Source: a virus. From it: a DNA stretch of 46,924 bases. How positions within the stretch are numbered: position 1 is the stretch's first letter; the number at the start of each line of letters is the position of its first letter. Positions 24,379-33,080 of this stretch are shown here, piece after piece. The position numbers were made by a program, and so were the translations under genes. The stretch covers positions 1 to 46,924 of the IMG/VR virus record IMGVR_UViG_3300022562_000872; one strand, written 5' to 3'. The notes under the pieces are model-generated. The model searched no databases and was not told the DNA's origin. It saw only the letters and a list, made by a program, of their open reading frames with translations.

Positions 24379-25728
24379 CTACTGAACGACGGCGAGGTTG
24401 TTGATGCGCCAGTTCTTGCGCGGCGCGGTGGTGATCAGCTCCTCGTACAGATAGCCCGAGGCGTAGAAGGCGTGCTTCCGGCCCGTGGCGTCCGTGACCC
24501 GGTTCCAGATGGAGCCGGTGGAGTCGTCCCACCGCCACTGGCCGAGCGACAGCCGCTTGAACGTCTCGGGGCTGAGGCCGAACGCCAGCTCCGGCGGGAG
24601 CTTCCGCGCCACCCGCAGCTGCAGGGTGCGGTCGCCGAGGATGATGCTGAGGCCGCCGGTGCTCTTGCCGCCCTGATACTGGCCTCGCGGGTCCATCATG
24701 AAGCGGTCGCCCTTGAGGGTCTTCCAGTACCCACGGTTGGCCGAGCGGGACATGACGAGGGCGCTCACCTTCGACATGCCCATGACGTACCCCTGATCGT
24801 CCGCGTAGGTGAGCAAGTCCTCGGACATGCTGCCGTTGAACGGCGCAGCCGAAGCGTCCACCATGACGGACTTCCAGAGCCGGTTGCCCGCGCCGGTGCG
24901 CTGGAGGTTGAGGTAGGTGTCCACGATCCCACCGTCGTCCACGGCGGCGAGCAGGCCCTGAATCTCCCGGTTCTGGCCCCCAGCGTCCACGTTGGACGCC
25001 CCGGCCTCGTCGCCGGAGAAGATGTAGTCGTTCTGGGCGATGGTGTCGGCCAGCGCCACGGAGCCGAAGGTGAACACGACCTGATCGGCCGTCTCCACGA
25101 TGTCCGTGACCTTCCCGCTCCGGATGCCGCCGCTGTTGCGGGGCGAGGAGCCGTCGGCGTTCGCGGAGAAGATGCACCGCTCGCCGTCGAGGAACTGCAG
25201 CCAGCCCTGCGTCAGCCCGGTCACGCCGCAGGCGGCGGTCAGGGTGACGGTCACGGTGGCCGAGCCGGTCGCCGACCGAGCGCCGACGCGGGCCTTGATG
25301 CCCTTGCCGGTGCCGATGGCCATGCGGTCCAGCTCGTTGGTCACGCGCTGCGCGAGCGCCGGAAGGGCCCGGTCCGCGTAGTCGAGGAACGCGCCCTCGT
25401 CGTCGCGCACCCGGTCCATGGTGTCGCCCGTCATCTCGACGGTGCCCATGATCTTCCGGAGGTAGGCCCGGCTGTTCTTGAACACCGGGTCATCCGTCTC
25501 GGGCAGGTACTCGTTCTCGGCACGGGCTCCGACGCCAGCAGGCAGCGCGAAGAAGTGCCCCATCTCGATGTAGCGCCCGCCGGTCGTCTGCTCGGTCTGG
25601 ACGTTCATCTCCGTCTCGAACAGCGACAGCAGCTCGCTGTCGGAAATCACCTGATCGTGCAACGGGCCGCTGTAGATGATCTTCAGCGCGTTGTCAATCG
25701 AGGTGCGGGTGGTGGTGGTGCTGGCCAT
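24379..25728 (-). CDS. Major capsid protein (HK97-like)
   Basis: 449 residues. An N-terminal helix (SIDNALKIIYSGPLHDQV) is followed by the E-loop-like strand region (GGRYIEMGHFFALPAGVGA), a long helix with R-A-Y-L-R-K-I-M-G-T-V-E-M-T-G, and a P-domain-like series with D-D-E-G-A-F-L-D-Y-A-D-R-A and an A-domain with S-A-L-V-M-S-R and R-L-W-K-S-V-M-V. The protein is preceded by a scaffold and portal, the standard order. No cysteine-rich or crosslinking signature is evident. Confidence 0.8.
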   Translation of the reverse strand: MASTTTTRTSIDNALKIIYSGPLHDQVISDSELLSLFETEMNVQTEQTTGGRYIEMGHFFALPAGVGARAENEYLPETDDPVFKNSRAYLRKIMGTVEMTGDTMDRVRDDEGAFLDYADRALPALAQRVTNELDRMAIGTGKGIKARVGARSATGSATVTVTLTAACGVTGLTQGWLQFLDGERCIFSANADGSSPRNSGGIRSGKVTDIVETADQVVFTFGSVALADTIAQNDYIFSGDEAGASNVDAGGQNREIQGLLAAVDDGGIVDTYLNLQRTGAGNRLWKSVMVDASAAPFNGSMSEDLLTYADDQGYVMGMSKVSALVMSRSANRGYWKTLKGDRFMMDPRGQYQGGKSTGGLSIILGDRTLQLRVARKLPPELAFGLSPETFKRLSLGQWRWDDSTGSIWNRVTDATGRKHAFYASGYLYEELITTAPRKNWRINNLAVVQ

Positions 25729-25743
25729 GTCCGTCCTCGTCGG

Positions 25744-27018
25744 TTACTGGTTGCGGAGGAACGCTCGGGCGCGTTGCCCGGCTTCCTTCAGCAGTGTGCC
25801 TCGCGGCGGGGCGACGGGCGCTTTCGGCGTCCCGGCTCCGGCGGGCGGGGTCTGGGCCGCTGCCCGCTTCCGGGCGTCGGCCTTCACGAACGCATCACCA
25901 GTCCGGGCACCCTTCGGGGTGGCGGTGGCGCGAGAGCCCGTGGATCGTGTCGGTCGGCCCGAGGGCGGGGGACCGGACGACGAGGTGGGCTTGCTCCGGC
26001 GCTGCTCCAGCATCCTCGCGGACGCCTGCACCGGGTTGATGCCCGCTTGCGCGAGCCGACCGGCCAACAGGACAGGGAGGGCTTCCGGGTCCAGCCGGTC
26101 AAGGTTGTGGCGGGTCGCGTACTCACTCAGGTCCGTGAGGGCCCCGGCGAGGAACGCGCCTGCCTTCTCTGCATCATATTCCGGCGGGATCATGGCGGCT
26201 ACGGCACTCCGCACCTCCTGCGCGTGGGACTCGCCCGCCTTCCGATCCGCACGGGCCTGTGCCAGCAGCTCCCGTGTCCGGTACGACTCCTCCCGCAGCT
26301 CGGCCGCCTTGGCCCGGCTGGTCTGGGGGTTGAGCAGCTCGCTCAAGTCCTTGGCCACCGCCTTGTAGACGGCGGGGTCAGCCAGCAGCTGGAGCGCGAT
26401 CCTCGGCGCGTAGTCCTGCGGCAGCTGCGTCCGGATGAACCCCAGCGGGTCCAGCTGGATGGCCTCCTCCACGTCCGTGACCTGCCCCCACGCCTCCTCC
26501 AGCTTGGCGCGTTCGGCCCGGACTTCCTCGCCCCGCATGGCCGCGTTCCGCAGCTGGCGCAGCCGTTCGGCCACCTCGGGGTCGGTGACTTCAATCTCCA
26601 CGTCGGGATCGTGGGCGTGGCGGCCCGGCAGCTGGACGACGATGGGCTCGGGCCCGTCCTCGACCTGCTCCTCCTCCCCCTCCGGGGCAGCGGCCTGCTC
26701 CTCCTCGGCCTGCTCCTCGCCCTCAGCCACGGGGGCGGCGTCCTGCGGCTCGGCCTCCTCCCCCTCGGGGGTGGGCTCGGCCTTCTCGACCTTCACGAAC
26801 TTGCCGTCCGGTCCCCGTGCCGGTTCACCCTCCGGCGTGGAGGCGGGGGTGGCCGCCCCCTCCTCCGTGCCGGGGGCAGGCGGGAGCGCGGGCTCCTTCG
26901 CCCACATGGCCGCAGCGGCCTCACGGGCTGAGGCCAGCGGTGACTTCGGGGGCTCGGGGGCGGGCGTAACCGGCGCGGCGGGTGCCGGGGCCGGGGTGCC
27001 AGCGGGAGCGTCGGACAT
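25744..27018 (-). CDS. Scaffolding protein
   Basis: 424 residues, acidic and proline/alanine-rich over the first 120 (P-A-P-A-P-A-A-P, E-E-G-A-A-T), with E-rich stretches (EGEEQAEEEQAA). The middle and end are long charged helices (LRQLRNAAMRGEEVRAERAK; AQARADRKAGESHAQEV), ending in a basic T/P/S-rich tail. Placed between portal and capsid genes this is the usual composition and place of a scaffold that templates procapsid assembly and leaves before packaging. Confidence 0.75.
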   Translation of the reverse strand: MSDAPAGTPAPAPAAPVTPAPEPPKSPLASAREAAAAMWAKEPALPPAPGTEEGAATPASTPEGEPARGPDGKFVKVEKAEPTPEGEEAEPQDAAPVAEGEEQAEEEQAAAPEGEEEQVEDGPEPIVVQLPGRHAHDPDVEIEVTDPEVAERLRQLRNAAMRGEEVRAERAKLEEAWGQVTDVEEAIQLDPLGFIRTQLPQDYAPRIALQLLADPAVYKAVAKDLSELLNPQTSRAKAAELREESYRTRELLAQARADRKAGESHAQEVRSAVAAMIPPEYDAEKAGAFLAGALTDLSEYATRHNLDRLDPEALPVLLAGRLAQAGINPVQASARMLEQRRSKPTSSSGPPPSGRPTRSTGSRATATPKGARTGDAFVKADARKRAAAQTPPAGAGTPKAPVAPPRGTLLKEAGQRARAFLRNQ

Positions 27019-27027
27019 GGTGGGCTC

Positions 27028-29367
27028 CTACATCATGGGGACCGGCAAGCCGGTCGGGTATTGGGACGGGTCGCCGGACTTCTCAGCCGCCGACGGGGGT
27101 TGAACACTCTTGGCCTCGGCCGCGTCGTCGGCCGCCTGCTTCCCTCCGGCCTTGGGGGCGGTCCCCTTCCCGTTCGTGCCGGGCTCGGCCGGGGTGAGGA
27201 GGGCCTGCATCTGGGCCGCCTGCATGGCCGCCTGCATCTGCTTCATGGCCCGCATCTGGAGGTACCGCTGCCGACACTGCGCCATGGCCATCTGGGCCTC
27301 GGGCGGCAGCTGCAGGTACTCCGGGGCCTTCATGTAGTTCTCCAGCACCAACAGGTGAATGTCGTCGTTGTACCAGTCGAAGTACGGGATGCTCTCGGCG
27401 GGTGCGCCCTGCACCAGTGCGCCGACGATCTGCTCGGCCATGGTCCGGTCCACGCCGCCCACCTTCCCCGCCCGCCCCATGTGGGGGAAGTTGGCGAGGT
27501 CGAAGAACTGGTCGAGCGCCTGCGGGGTGCCCGGTGGGCCGAACATCCCGTCGAGGTACATCCGGTAGATGCGGCTCTGCCGCTCGCCCCGGCCCTCCGG
27601 CAGCATGCTCTCCAGATCGGGCACCACGTTCACCTTCCCCTCGGCGAACAGCTCGGGCAGCACGGTGATGGTCCGGGCCACGTTGTCCTCGCCCGCGTAC
27701 TGGATCAGCTTCGGCGCGTCCCAGATGGTGGGAATCATGGCGAACCACGTCTCCAGCACCCGGCCGTACGCCTCCACGTTGCGCCGCTGGGTCGCCCCGA
27801 GGTAGCGGTCGGTGTCGAAGCGCAGCTCCTTCACCAGCTCCCCGCTCGCGTCCCGGCCCGGCAGCTCGCCGGTGCTGTTCTGCGTCATGCCGAGCGCGTC
27901 AATCTCCCGGAGCAGCATCTCCTGCACCCGGTACACGTCGGCCGACAGCGGCGGGGGAGCCACATAGTCCACCGGCTGGACGCCCGGCCGCTTCACCACG
28001 CTGTAGTGCTGGCCCGGCTGGTTGGTGAAGTCGGCTTCCGACAGGCCGCTGGCGCTGTCAATCATGCCGATGGGGTTGGTGACGAGGTTCCGGTGCTCCA
28101 GCATCTGCGCCCAGCCCCGGTTGTACGAGCGGTTGGCCGCGTTGATGGCCTCCTGCGGGGTGGAATCCTGTGGCCGCCCCGGAATCCGCACGAACCCGAA
28201 CGCCATGATCGGGCTCGTATAGGGGTACGCCACGGGGCAGGGGCCGTCGTGCAGCTCGGTGGTCGGGGTCACGACGGTCAACCGGCCGCCCGGTGAGCTG
28301 GCCGTCCGGAGCATGGGGTCGAGGCCGGGGTCGCTGCCGTCCGGCAGCGGGGCGATCTGCGTGAGCGGCGCATGCCAGCAGGTCCGCACGGTGACGTAGC
28401 CCTCGCCCGTGTTGGTCCGGGCGAACTCGCTGCCCCGTGCCCCGGCGCTGGCCCCGAAGTACCCGGCTCCGAACAGGAGCCGGTGCATCTCCTGATGGTT
28501 GCTGGCGTCGGCTCCCCGCAGGTCGGGCTCCACCTCCACCCCGTACATCTCCCAGACCTGCTGCGGGGTCAGGAAGCTGGTCAGCATGTGCCACCGCTTG
28601 AAGTGCCACGGGGTCGGGCCCCACTCGCCCCGCACCTCCAGCGGACTCAGCACGTCGGGCACGATCATCCCCTCGCGGGTGGCGTGGGGTTCGCCCAGCT
28701 CATGCAGCTGGCCGTCCGGCGTGTAGACCGCCAGCGGCTGGCCTTGGGCGTCGAAGGGGACGTTCTGGGCGGGGGCCATCATGGGCTGGCCCTGCTCGTC
28801 CAGCAGGGGCTGCTGGTCGGGGCCGACGATGGGCACCATGCCCTCGCCCCGCCACTCCTTCATGGGGCCCCGGCTGAGGTCAATGCGGCTGTAGAGGTAG
28901 GCCGTGCCGCCGGGGATCATCCACGCCATCAGCCGGTCGTGGGCGTCCGTCATGCCGCTCTCGCGCCAGATGGACTTCACCACCGTGTCAGCCACCTCGG
29001 CCAGCTCGGCGTCAATCCGGTCGGGCCCCGGCAGGAACGTGCAGATCGGGGGGTTCTCGGTCAGCTTGGCGTGGGTCAGGATGAACCACGGCAGGACGCG
29101 GTTGAACACCGGCCGCTGCTTCCACCGCTTCTCCTCCTCGGTGAGCCATGCGTTCGGGTCGAGGTACGTCTGGGTCAGCGGGTCGAAGATGCTCCAGTGC
29201 TGCCCGGCGATCATCCGGATGTTCTGCTCCACCAGCCGGTCCCGCAGTCGCCACGCTTCGTCTTGGGCGCTCCACAGGCCGTTGACCCACGCGACCCGCT
29301 TCCCTTCATGGCCGTCTGGCTCCGGGCTGGTCCGGACTGGCGGCATCGGTGTGCTGGTGGTGTTCAT
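27028..29367 (-). CDS. Portal protein
   Basis: 779 residues. The N-terminal part has W-R-L-R-D-R-L-V-E-Q-N-I-R-M-I-A-G-Q-H-W and R-P-V-F-N-R-V-L-P-W, typical of the large portal proteins of podoviruses (P22 gp1 has 725 residues). A long middle region with stem and wing elements is followed by A-Y-G-R-V-L-E-T-W-F-A-M and a helical, glutamine- and methionine-rich tail (QMAMAQCRQRYLQMRAMKQM), as in portal barrels. Start at 29367 overlaps the upstream stop as ATGA with GGAGCC before it. Confidence 0.8.
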   Translation of the reverse strand: MNTTSTPMPPVRTSPEPDGHEGKRVAWVNGLWSAQDEAWRLRDRLVEQNIRMIAGQHWSIFDPLTQTYLDPNAWLTEEEKRWKQRPVFNRVLPWFILTHAKLTENPPICTFLPGPDRIDAELAEVADTVVKSIWRESGMTDAHDRLMAWMIPGGTAYLYSRIDLSRGPMKEWRGEGMVPIVGPDQQPLLDEQGQPMMAPAQNVPFDAQGQPLAVYTPDGQLHELGEPHATREGMIVPDVLSPLEVRGEWGPTPWHFKRWHMLTSFLTPQQVWEMYGVEVEPDLRGADASNHQEMHRLLFGAGYFGASAGARGSEFARTNTGEGYVTVRTCWHAPLTQIAPLPDGSDPGLDPMLRTASSPGGRLTVVTPTTELHDGPCPVAYPYTSPIMAFGFVRIPGRPQDSTPQEAINAANRSYNRGWAQMLEHRNLVTNPIGMIDSASGLSEADFTNQPGQHYSVVKRPGVQPVDYVAPPPLSADVYRVQEMLLREIDALGMTQNSTGELPGRDASGELVKELRFDTDRYLGATQRRNVEAYGRVLETWFAMIPTIWDAPKLIQYAGEDNVARTITVLPELFAEGKVNVVPDLESMLPEGRGERQSRIYRMYLDGMFGPPGTPQALDQFFDLANFPHMGRAGKVGGVDRTMAEQIVGALVQGAPAESIPYFDWYNDDIHLLVLENYMKAPEYLQLPPEAQMAMAQCRQRYLQMRAMKQMQAAMQAAQMQALLTPAEPGTNGKGTAPKAGGKQAADDAAEAKSVQPPSAAEKSGDPSQYPTGLPVPMM

Positions 29368-29720
29368 GGGGCTCCCCGGCCACTGGTGTTCTTGGAAGCT
29401 GGGGCCATCGGCCCCGCAGGACTACGGCTCTCAGCCGGGGCGGTCCACTGATCCGGCAGCGGACCCACCCTCCGGCCATGGGCGTAGCTGAACAGGGTTT
29501 GGATGTCCGACCCGCGCCACCACAGCACCAGCTTGGCGAGGCAGGGCACGGTGCCGGGAATCTTCCGGGCCGCGTGTTCGCAGTGCATGCGGACAGTCCG
29601 AACGCTCACGCCCAGCGCCTCGGCCGTCTGGCGGTAGGTGTAGCCCGGCCCCACCATGTCCACGCATGCCTGCTGCATGGGGGTGAGCGGGGTCCGGAGC
29701 GGCACACGGTCCTTGCTCAT
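29364..29720 (-). CDS. LuxR/sigma-4-type helix-turn-helix protein
   Basis: 118 residues. L-T-P-M-Q-Q-A-C-V-D-M followed by Y-R-Q-T-A-E-A-L-G-V-S-V-R-T-V-R-M-H (about residues 12-46) is a clear helix-turn-helix of the LuxR/sigma-70 region 4 type. The C-terminal half is unlike any response-regulator receiver, so it is a stand-alone DNA-binding protein. Being just upstream of the portal, it could regulate late transcription or act in packaging as a DNA-recognition partner. Confidence 0.65.
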   Translation of the reverse strand: MSKDRVPLRTPLTPMQQACVDMVGPGYTYRQTAEALGVSVRTVRMHCEHAARKIPGTVPCLAKLVLWWRGSDIQTLFSYAHGRRVGPLPDQWTAPAESRSPAGPMAPASKNTSGRGAP

Positions 29721-30013
29721 GTGTCGAATCCCGTCTGATCGAGCACCCACGCGGCCTGTCGCTCGGCCTCCTCGCGGGTGACTTGGAGGTTGGCGTTGCG
29801 GGCCCGGTCGAGGATGTCGTCCGCGCCCTTGGCGATGGCGTTGGCCCGGAGCCGCTTCCGCAGCTCCAGCTCGCTGTCCACGGGGCCGGGCAGCTTCGTC
29901 GCCGTGGGGGTGGTCAGCAGGGGCAGGCCGTCGTGACGGCGCTGGGTCAGGGTGAAGATGCCCACCGTCAGGGCCACGCCGAACAGGGTGCCACCGATGA
30001 ACGCGACGATCAC
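29717..30013 (-). CDS. Small single-span membrane protein
   Basis: 98 residues from a GTG at 30013, with GGAGC ahead of it and overlap with the upstream stop. A hydrophobic N-terminal helix (VAFIGGTLFGVALTVGIFTL) anchors a charged helical domain (ELELRKRLRANAIAKGADDI). Function is unknown. Confidence 0.55.
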   Translation of the reverse strand: MIVAFIGGTLFGVALTVGIFTLTQRRHDGLPLLTTPTATKLPGPVDSELELRKRLRANAIAKGADDILDRARNANLQVTREEAERQAAWVLDQTGFDT

Positions 30014-30174
30014 AGGACGCTCCGGAGCTGGGCATGGGCCCGCTCGGTGAGGGTGAGGGGCCAGCGGCGAGCGGCCCGCCATGCCCGGCGATAGGCACCG
30101 GGCTGCTCAAACAGGGCGGCGTCCCAGACGATCAGGGCCCCCACCGCCCACCCGGCCAGCACCAGCAGCGGCAT
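30010..30174 (-). CDS. Very small membrane protein
   Basis: 54 residues. The first 20 are hydrophobic (PLLVLAGWAVGALIVW), then a basic, Arg/Trp-rich tail (RRAWRAARRWPL). One base overlap with the preceding stop. It belongs to a set of four small membrane-type proteins between terminase and portal. Confidence 0.5.
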   Translation of the reverse strand: MPLLVLAGWAVGALIVWDAALFEQPGAYRRAWRAARRWPLTLTERAHAQLRSVL

Positions 30175-30395
30175 CAGAACCAGTCCTTGAACGTGCCCGC
30201 CAGCTTGGCGATCAGCTCCACCAGCTCGGCCGGGCTGATGCCTGCCCGCCACATGTAGACCGCGAGCGCCAACAGGCCCACGGTGCCGATCACCTTCCAC
30301 CAGTGCGTGAAGATCAGGTTCAGGCACCCGAGGCGCTCGGCAGCGGCCTTGGCCCGCAGCGCCTCGTACTCGGCGGTGTCAATCTCAGGGCTCAT
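30174..30395 (-). CDS. Small membrane protein
   Basis: 73 residues with a charged N-terminal helix (EYEALRAKAAAERLG) and a hydrophobic segment at about residues 35-50 (VIGTVGLLALAVYMW). Function is unknown. Confidence 0.5.
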   Translation of the reverse strand: MSPEIDTAEYEALRAKAAAERLGCLNLIFTHWWKVIGTVGLLALAVYMWRAGISPAELVELIAKLAGTFKDWF

Positions 30396-30576
30396 GGCGG
30401 CGCTCCACGTCGAGGATGAAGCAGGCAGCGTTGACGTACAGGTTCGTGGTGCTCCCCTCCCAGTCCATGCAGGCCCCGAGGCCGAACACCCGCTCGACGC
30501 TGAGGTAGATGTTCCAGCGGCCCAGCTTCAGGATGTGGAGCTGGACGCCCCACGGGTACCGGCGCAGGGAGGTCAT
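30385..30576 (-). CDS. Small protein of unknown function
   Basis: 63 residues from ATG at 30576 with GAGG-like bases ahead. Strand-rich (VQLHILKLGRWNIYLSV) with cysteines at about 36 and 52. Overlaps both neighbours. No family recognised. Confidence 0.5.
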   Translation of the reverse strand: MTSLRRYPWGVQLHILKLGRWNIYLSVERVFGLGACMDWEGSTTNLYVNAACFILDVERRHEP

Positions 30577-30797
30577 GGCGCACCCCCGCCCCACTTGGCC
30601 CGTGCCCGGAGCCAGAGCAGGGCCCGCCGCACCTTCGCGCCCCACGTCATGCCGTGCCGTGCCGCGCACCCGGCGTCGAGGGTGGCGATGGCCTTCATCA
30701 GCTCGGCCCGTGTCACGGGTCGGTGGGCGTTGGCCGGGTCGTTCCACGGGTGCATGGGCACCCGCTTCGCGCCCGGTGGGGTGCGCTGGCTTCGCAT
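30573..30797 (-). CDS. Small basic protein downstream of terminase
   Basis: 74 residues. Basic, with R-A-E-L-M-K-A-I-A and A-K-V-R-R-A-L-L-W-L-R-A-R-A. The start at 30797 overlaps the terminase stop; an internal ATG at MHPWND is an alternative. Function is unknown. Confidence 0.5.
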   Translation of the reverse strand: MRSQRTPPGAKRVPMHPWNDPANAHRPVTRAELMKAIATLDAGCAARHGMTWGAKVRRALLWLRARAKWGGGAP

Positions 30798-32344
30798 TAC
30801 TGGCCTCCGTAGTAGGTCATGGGATCAACCGACCGCGACCGGCGCGGTCCCGGCGGGGTGGACTTGCCCTTGCGGACGCGCTCGGCCTCGGCGGCCAGCA
30901 CCGCCGGGTCGAAGGCGCGGACCCGCTCGGTGGCGAACGTGCTGGGCGCGGCCTGCGGGCGCTCCATGGCCCCGTACCGCAGCATGTCGTACCCGTCGTC
31001 GCCGCCCTCGCCCGTGAGGGGATCGGCGTCCACCTTCAGCACGTCGGCGTTGTGGTCGGGGTCCACCACCATGGTGCTGAGGCACTCAAACAGGCGGCGG
31101 TTTCCCTCGGTGTCCATCAGCACCAGCTCGGGGTCTTTCTCCCAGTGGCCGTCAGCATCCCGCCACGCGAACAGGTGGAGCAGCTGCTTGAACCCGTCGC
31201 TCCGGCTGAGGTTGGCCTGCTTCAGCGGCACCCCACCCTTGGCGAACCGTTCGGCGGTGCTGGGCCCGGCCTCGCTCCGGGCCTTGATTTCCGACCAGCA
31301 GTCGTGCCCGGCGGCGGTGTAGGTCAGCCGCTCCTTGGGGATGGAGCCCGGCAGGCCCGTCTCGATCCGGTCGAGGATGTCCTCGTCCTTCAGGCGGCGG
31401 CCCCAGATCGTGTCCACGACGTAGAGGCGGCCGTCCTCGTTCGTGGCGAAGATACCGAAGGCCCACGGGTGGGCATAGCCCCAGTCGAAGGCGGCGTACA
31501 CGGGCCAGTGCTTGGGCACCGTGAACGCGGGGACGAGGTGGACGCTCTCCTCCAGCTCCTCAAAGGCCAGCCCTTCCCCGGCGCTCCAGTCGCCGAGCAG
31601 CAGCTGCTTCCGCATGGTGAGCGGCAGGGTCATGAGCTGCGCCATGTAGGCCGGGTTGTTCTCGATCAGCGTCGGGTTGTCGGTCACGCGGGAGGGGATG
31701 AACCGTCGGGTCAGGGTCACGGTCCGGGGGGTGTCAGCGGCCACCATGTAGGTCACGTCCTCCCGGTGGACCCGCTCACCCTTGGGGCCACAGGGCCCGA
31801 TGAAGCGGCGCTTCAGCCAGCCGTGGCCCTCGCCGCCGGGGTTGGCGCTGCCCCGCATCATGGGGTAGATGCCCGGCCCGCCCGAGCGACAGCGGGAGGT
31901 GAGGAACAGCCAGAACCGCTCCTCGGGGCAGTCGCCCAGCTCGTCCCAGCCGATGTAGCTGAACTGGCGGCCCCGGTACCGCTGGTGGTCGAGCCACTTG
32001 TCGAAGTAGCCGAACTCGATGGTGGTGGGTCGGACGCCGTGCGCCTGCTTGAAGTACCAGCGCCGCTCGCTGGCGTTGTAGTGCCCGCCGCAGCTGGGGT
32101 ACAGCGCGTGGGCGAGGTCAATCAGCTCGGGCAGGTCGGTGCCGACCCGGCGCAGGATCAGGGCCCGGTAGCCCGGCTTGTGGACTTGGCGCAGGGCGTC
32201 CACCACCAGCCCCTGTGACTTCCCACCGCCCGCTGCCCCACCGTAGAGCACCTCAAACTCCATGGCCTGCAGGAAGCGGGTCTGGGGGCCGGGGTGGGGA
32301 CGCCAGAGGACCGGCGGCTCCGTCGCCACGGCCGGGGCGGTCAC
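30797..32344 (-). CDS. Terminase large subunit
   Basis: 515 residues from a GTG at 32344 that overlaps the upstream stop as GTGA. Walker A GGAAGGGKS lies at about residues 35-43 and Walker B Y-I-G-W-D-E at 130-135. A-F-D-W-G-Y near 285-290 is the first nuclease aspartate, and G-D-W-S-A-G-E-G near 251-258 is characteristic of this terminase class. A late D-D-G-Y-D-M-L-R-Y supplies another nuclease aspartate. It packages DNA into the procapsid through the portal. Confidence 0.9.
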   Translation of the reverse strand: MTAPAVATEPPVLWRPHPGPQTRFLQAMEFEVLYGGAAGGGKSQGLVVDALRQVHKPGYRALILRRVGTDLPELIDLAHALYPSCGGHYNASERRWYFKQAHGVRPTTIEFGYFDKWLDHQRYRGRQFSYIGWDELGDCPEERFWLFLTSRCRSGGPGIYPMMRGSANPGGEGHGWLKRRFIGPCGPKGERVHREDVTYMVAADTPRTVTLTRRFIPSRVTDNPTLIENNPAYMAQLMTLPLTMRKQLLLGDWSAGEGLAFEELEESVHLVPAFTVPKHWPVYAAFDWGYAHPWAFGIFATNEDGRLYVVDTIWGRRLKDEDILDRIETGLPGSIPKERLTYTAAGHDCWSEIKARSEAGPSTAERFAKGGVPLKQANLSRSDGFKQLLHLFAWRDADGHWEKDPELVLMDTEGNRRLFECLSTMVVDPDHNADVLKVDADPLTGEGGDDGYDMLRYGAMERPQAAPSTFATERVRAFDPAVLAAEAERVRKGKSTPPGPRRSRSVDPMTYYGGQ

Positions 32345-32523
32345 GCCAGCCACCACGCCAGCAGCAGCTGGCTCCCGAGCAGCACCACCAGCACCAGCCA
32401 GCCGAGCACGGCGTCCCGCCATGGGCTCCGGCTGCGGTAGGGCTCCGGCTCGTCCAGCACCGGCGTCAGGGCGCTGGCCTCAGCCCATGCCGCCCGGTAT
32501 GCGGGGTCGCGGAAGTCGCTCAC
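32341..32523 (-). CDS. Small C-terminally anchored membrane protein
   Basis: 60 residues with a polar N-terminal half and a C-terminal hydrophobic helix (LGWLVLVVLLGSQLLLAWW). Overlaps the terminase start and the gene upstream. Function is unknown. Confidence 0.5.
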   Translation of the reverse strand: MSDFRDPAYRAAWAEASALTPVLDEPEPYRSRSPWRDAVLGWLVLVVLLGSQLLLAWWLA

Positions 32524-32987
32524 TTGCTCCTCCGGCCGTTGCCGTTCGGCTGCGGGTGGGGCGGGAGGACGTTGGCGTTGGGGCTGGTGTGGAGCGGGAT
32601 GGCGTTGGTGGCGGGGTCAGGCGGCGGGAGGATGATCACCCCGAGCTGGACGTTGGGGGCGGCCGGGGTCGTCTCGCCCTTCAGGGCCGCGCCCTGCATC
32701 AGCAGCTGGTAGGCCCGGAGCTTCTCGCCGATGGTGGGCTCCACGTTCTGCACTACCCCGTCCACGACGGCGACGCCCTTGGCCTCCCCGTCGAGCACCT
32801 TCATGAGAAACTCATACTTCTCCAGCACCCCGGCCTCAAACAGCGCCCGGACGGCATGCTGGCGAGCTGCTAGCTGCCCGCTAGCGTCCCCCTGCCGCAG
32901 CTGCCGGGCCAGCTCGATGCTCGGCGGCATGGGCGGCAGCTCCGGGACGGGAGCTGGGGCGGGTGTGGCGGCTTTGCGACGGGCCAT
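32520..32987 (-). CDS. Probable terminase small subunit
   Basis: 155 residues from ATG at 32987; a GTG 15 bases upstream also fits but neither has a clear ribosome-binding site. The protein opens with a basic alanine/proline stretch, has a helical core (IELARQLRQGDASGQLAARQ; EKYEFLMKVLDGEAKG) and a proline-rich tail. Position two genes ahead of the large terminase suggests the small subunit that recognises the packaging site, but no helix-turn-helix is obvious. Confidence 0.5.
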   Translation of the reverse strand: MARRKAATPAPAPVPELPPMPPSIELARQLRQGDASGQLAARQHAVRALFEAGVLEKYEFLMKVLDGEAKGVAVVDGVVQNVEPTIGEKLRAYQLLMQGAALKGETTPAAPNVQLGVIILPPPDPATNAIPLHTSPNANVLPPHPQPNGNGRRSK

Positions 32988-33002
32988 GCTGCAACATGCC
33001 AC

Positions 33003-33080
33003 GCGCTGGGGATACGGTCAAGACAGGTGCCGTGACACTGGCGCGAGTGGGGGTGTTTCCCGTGAAACGGGCCTAAGTGC
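33003..33080. promoter_or_regulatory. Gap between early and late gene blocks
   Basis: This short gap holds a weak minus-strand promoter candidate, TTGACC (33021-33016) and CATGTT (32998-32993) 17 bases apart, ahead of the late genes, and the parS-like palindrome at 33054-33069. It may be where late transcription begins. Confidence 0.35.
33054..33069. promoter_or_regulatory. parS-like imperfect palindrome
   Basis: TGTTTCCCGTGAAACG matches the widespread bacterial ParB-binding site TGTTTCACGTGAAACA at 14 of 16 positions and is close to symmetrical (GTTTC / GAAAC arms). No ParA or ParB gene is seen in the genome. It could bind the host ParB protein, be a packaging or operator site, or be chance. 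Confidence 0.4.
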
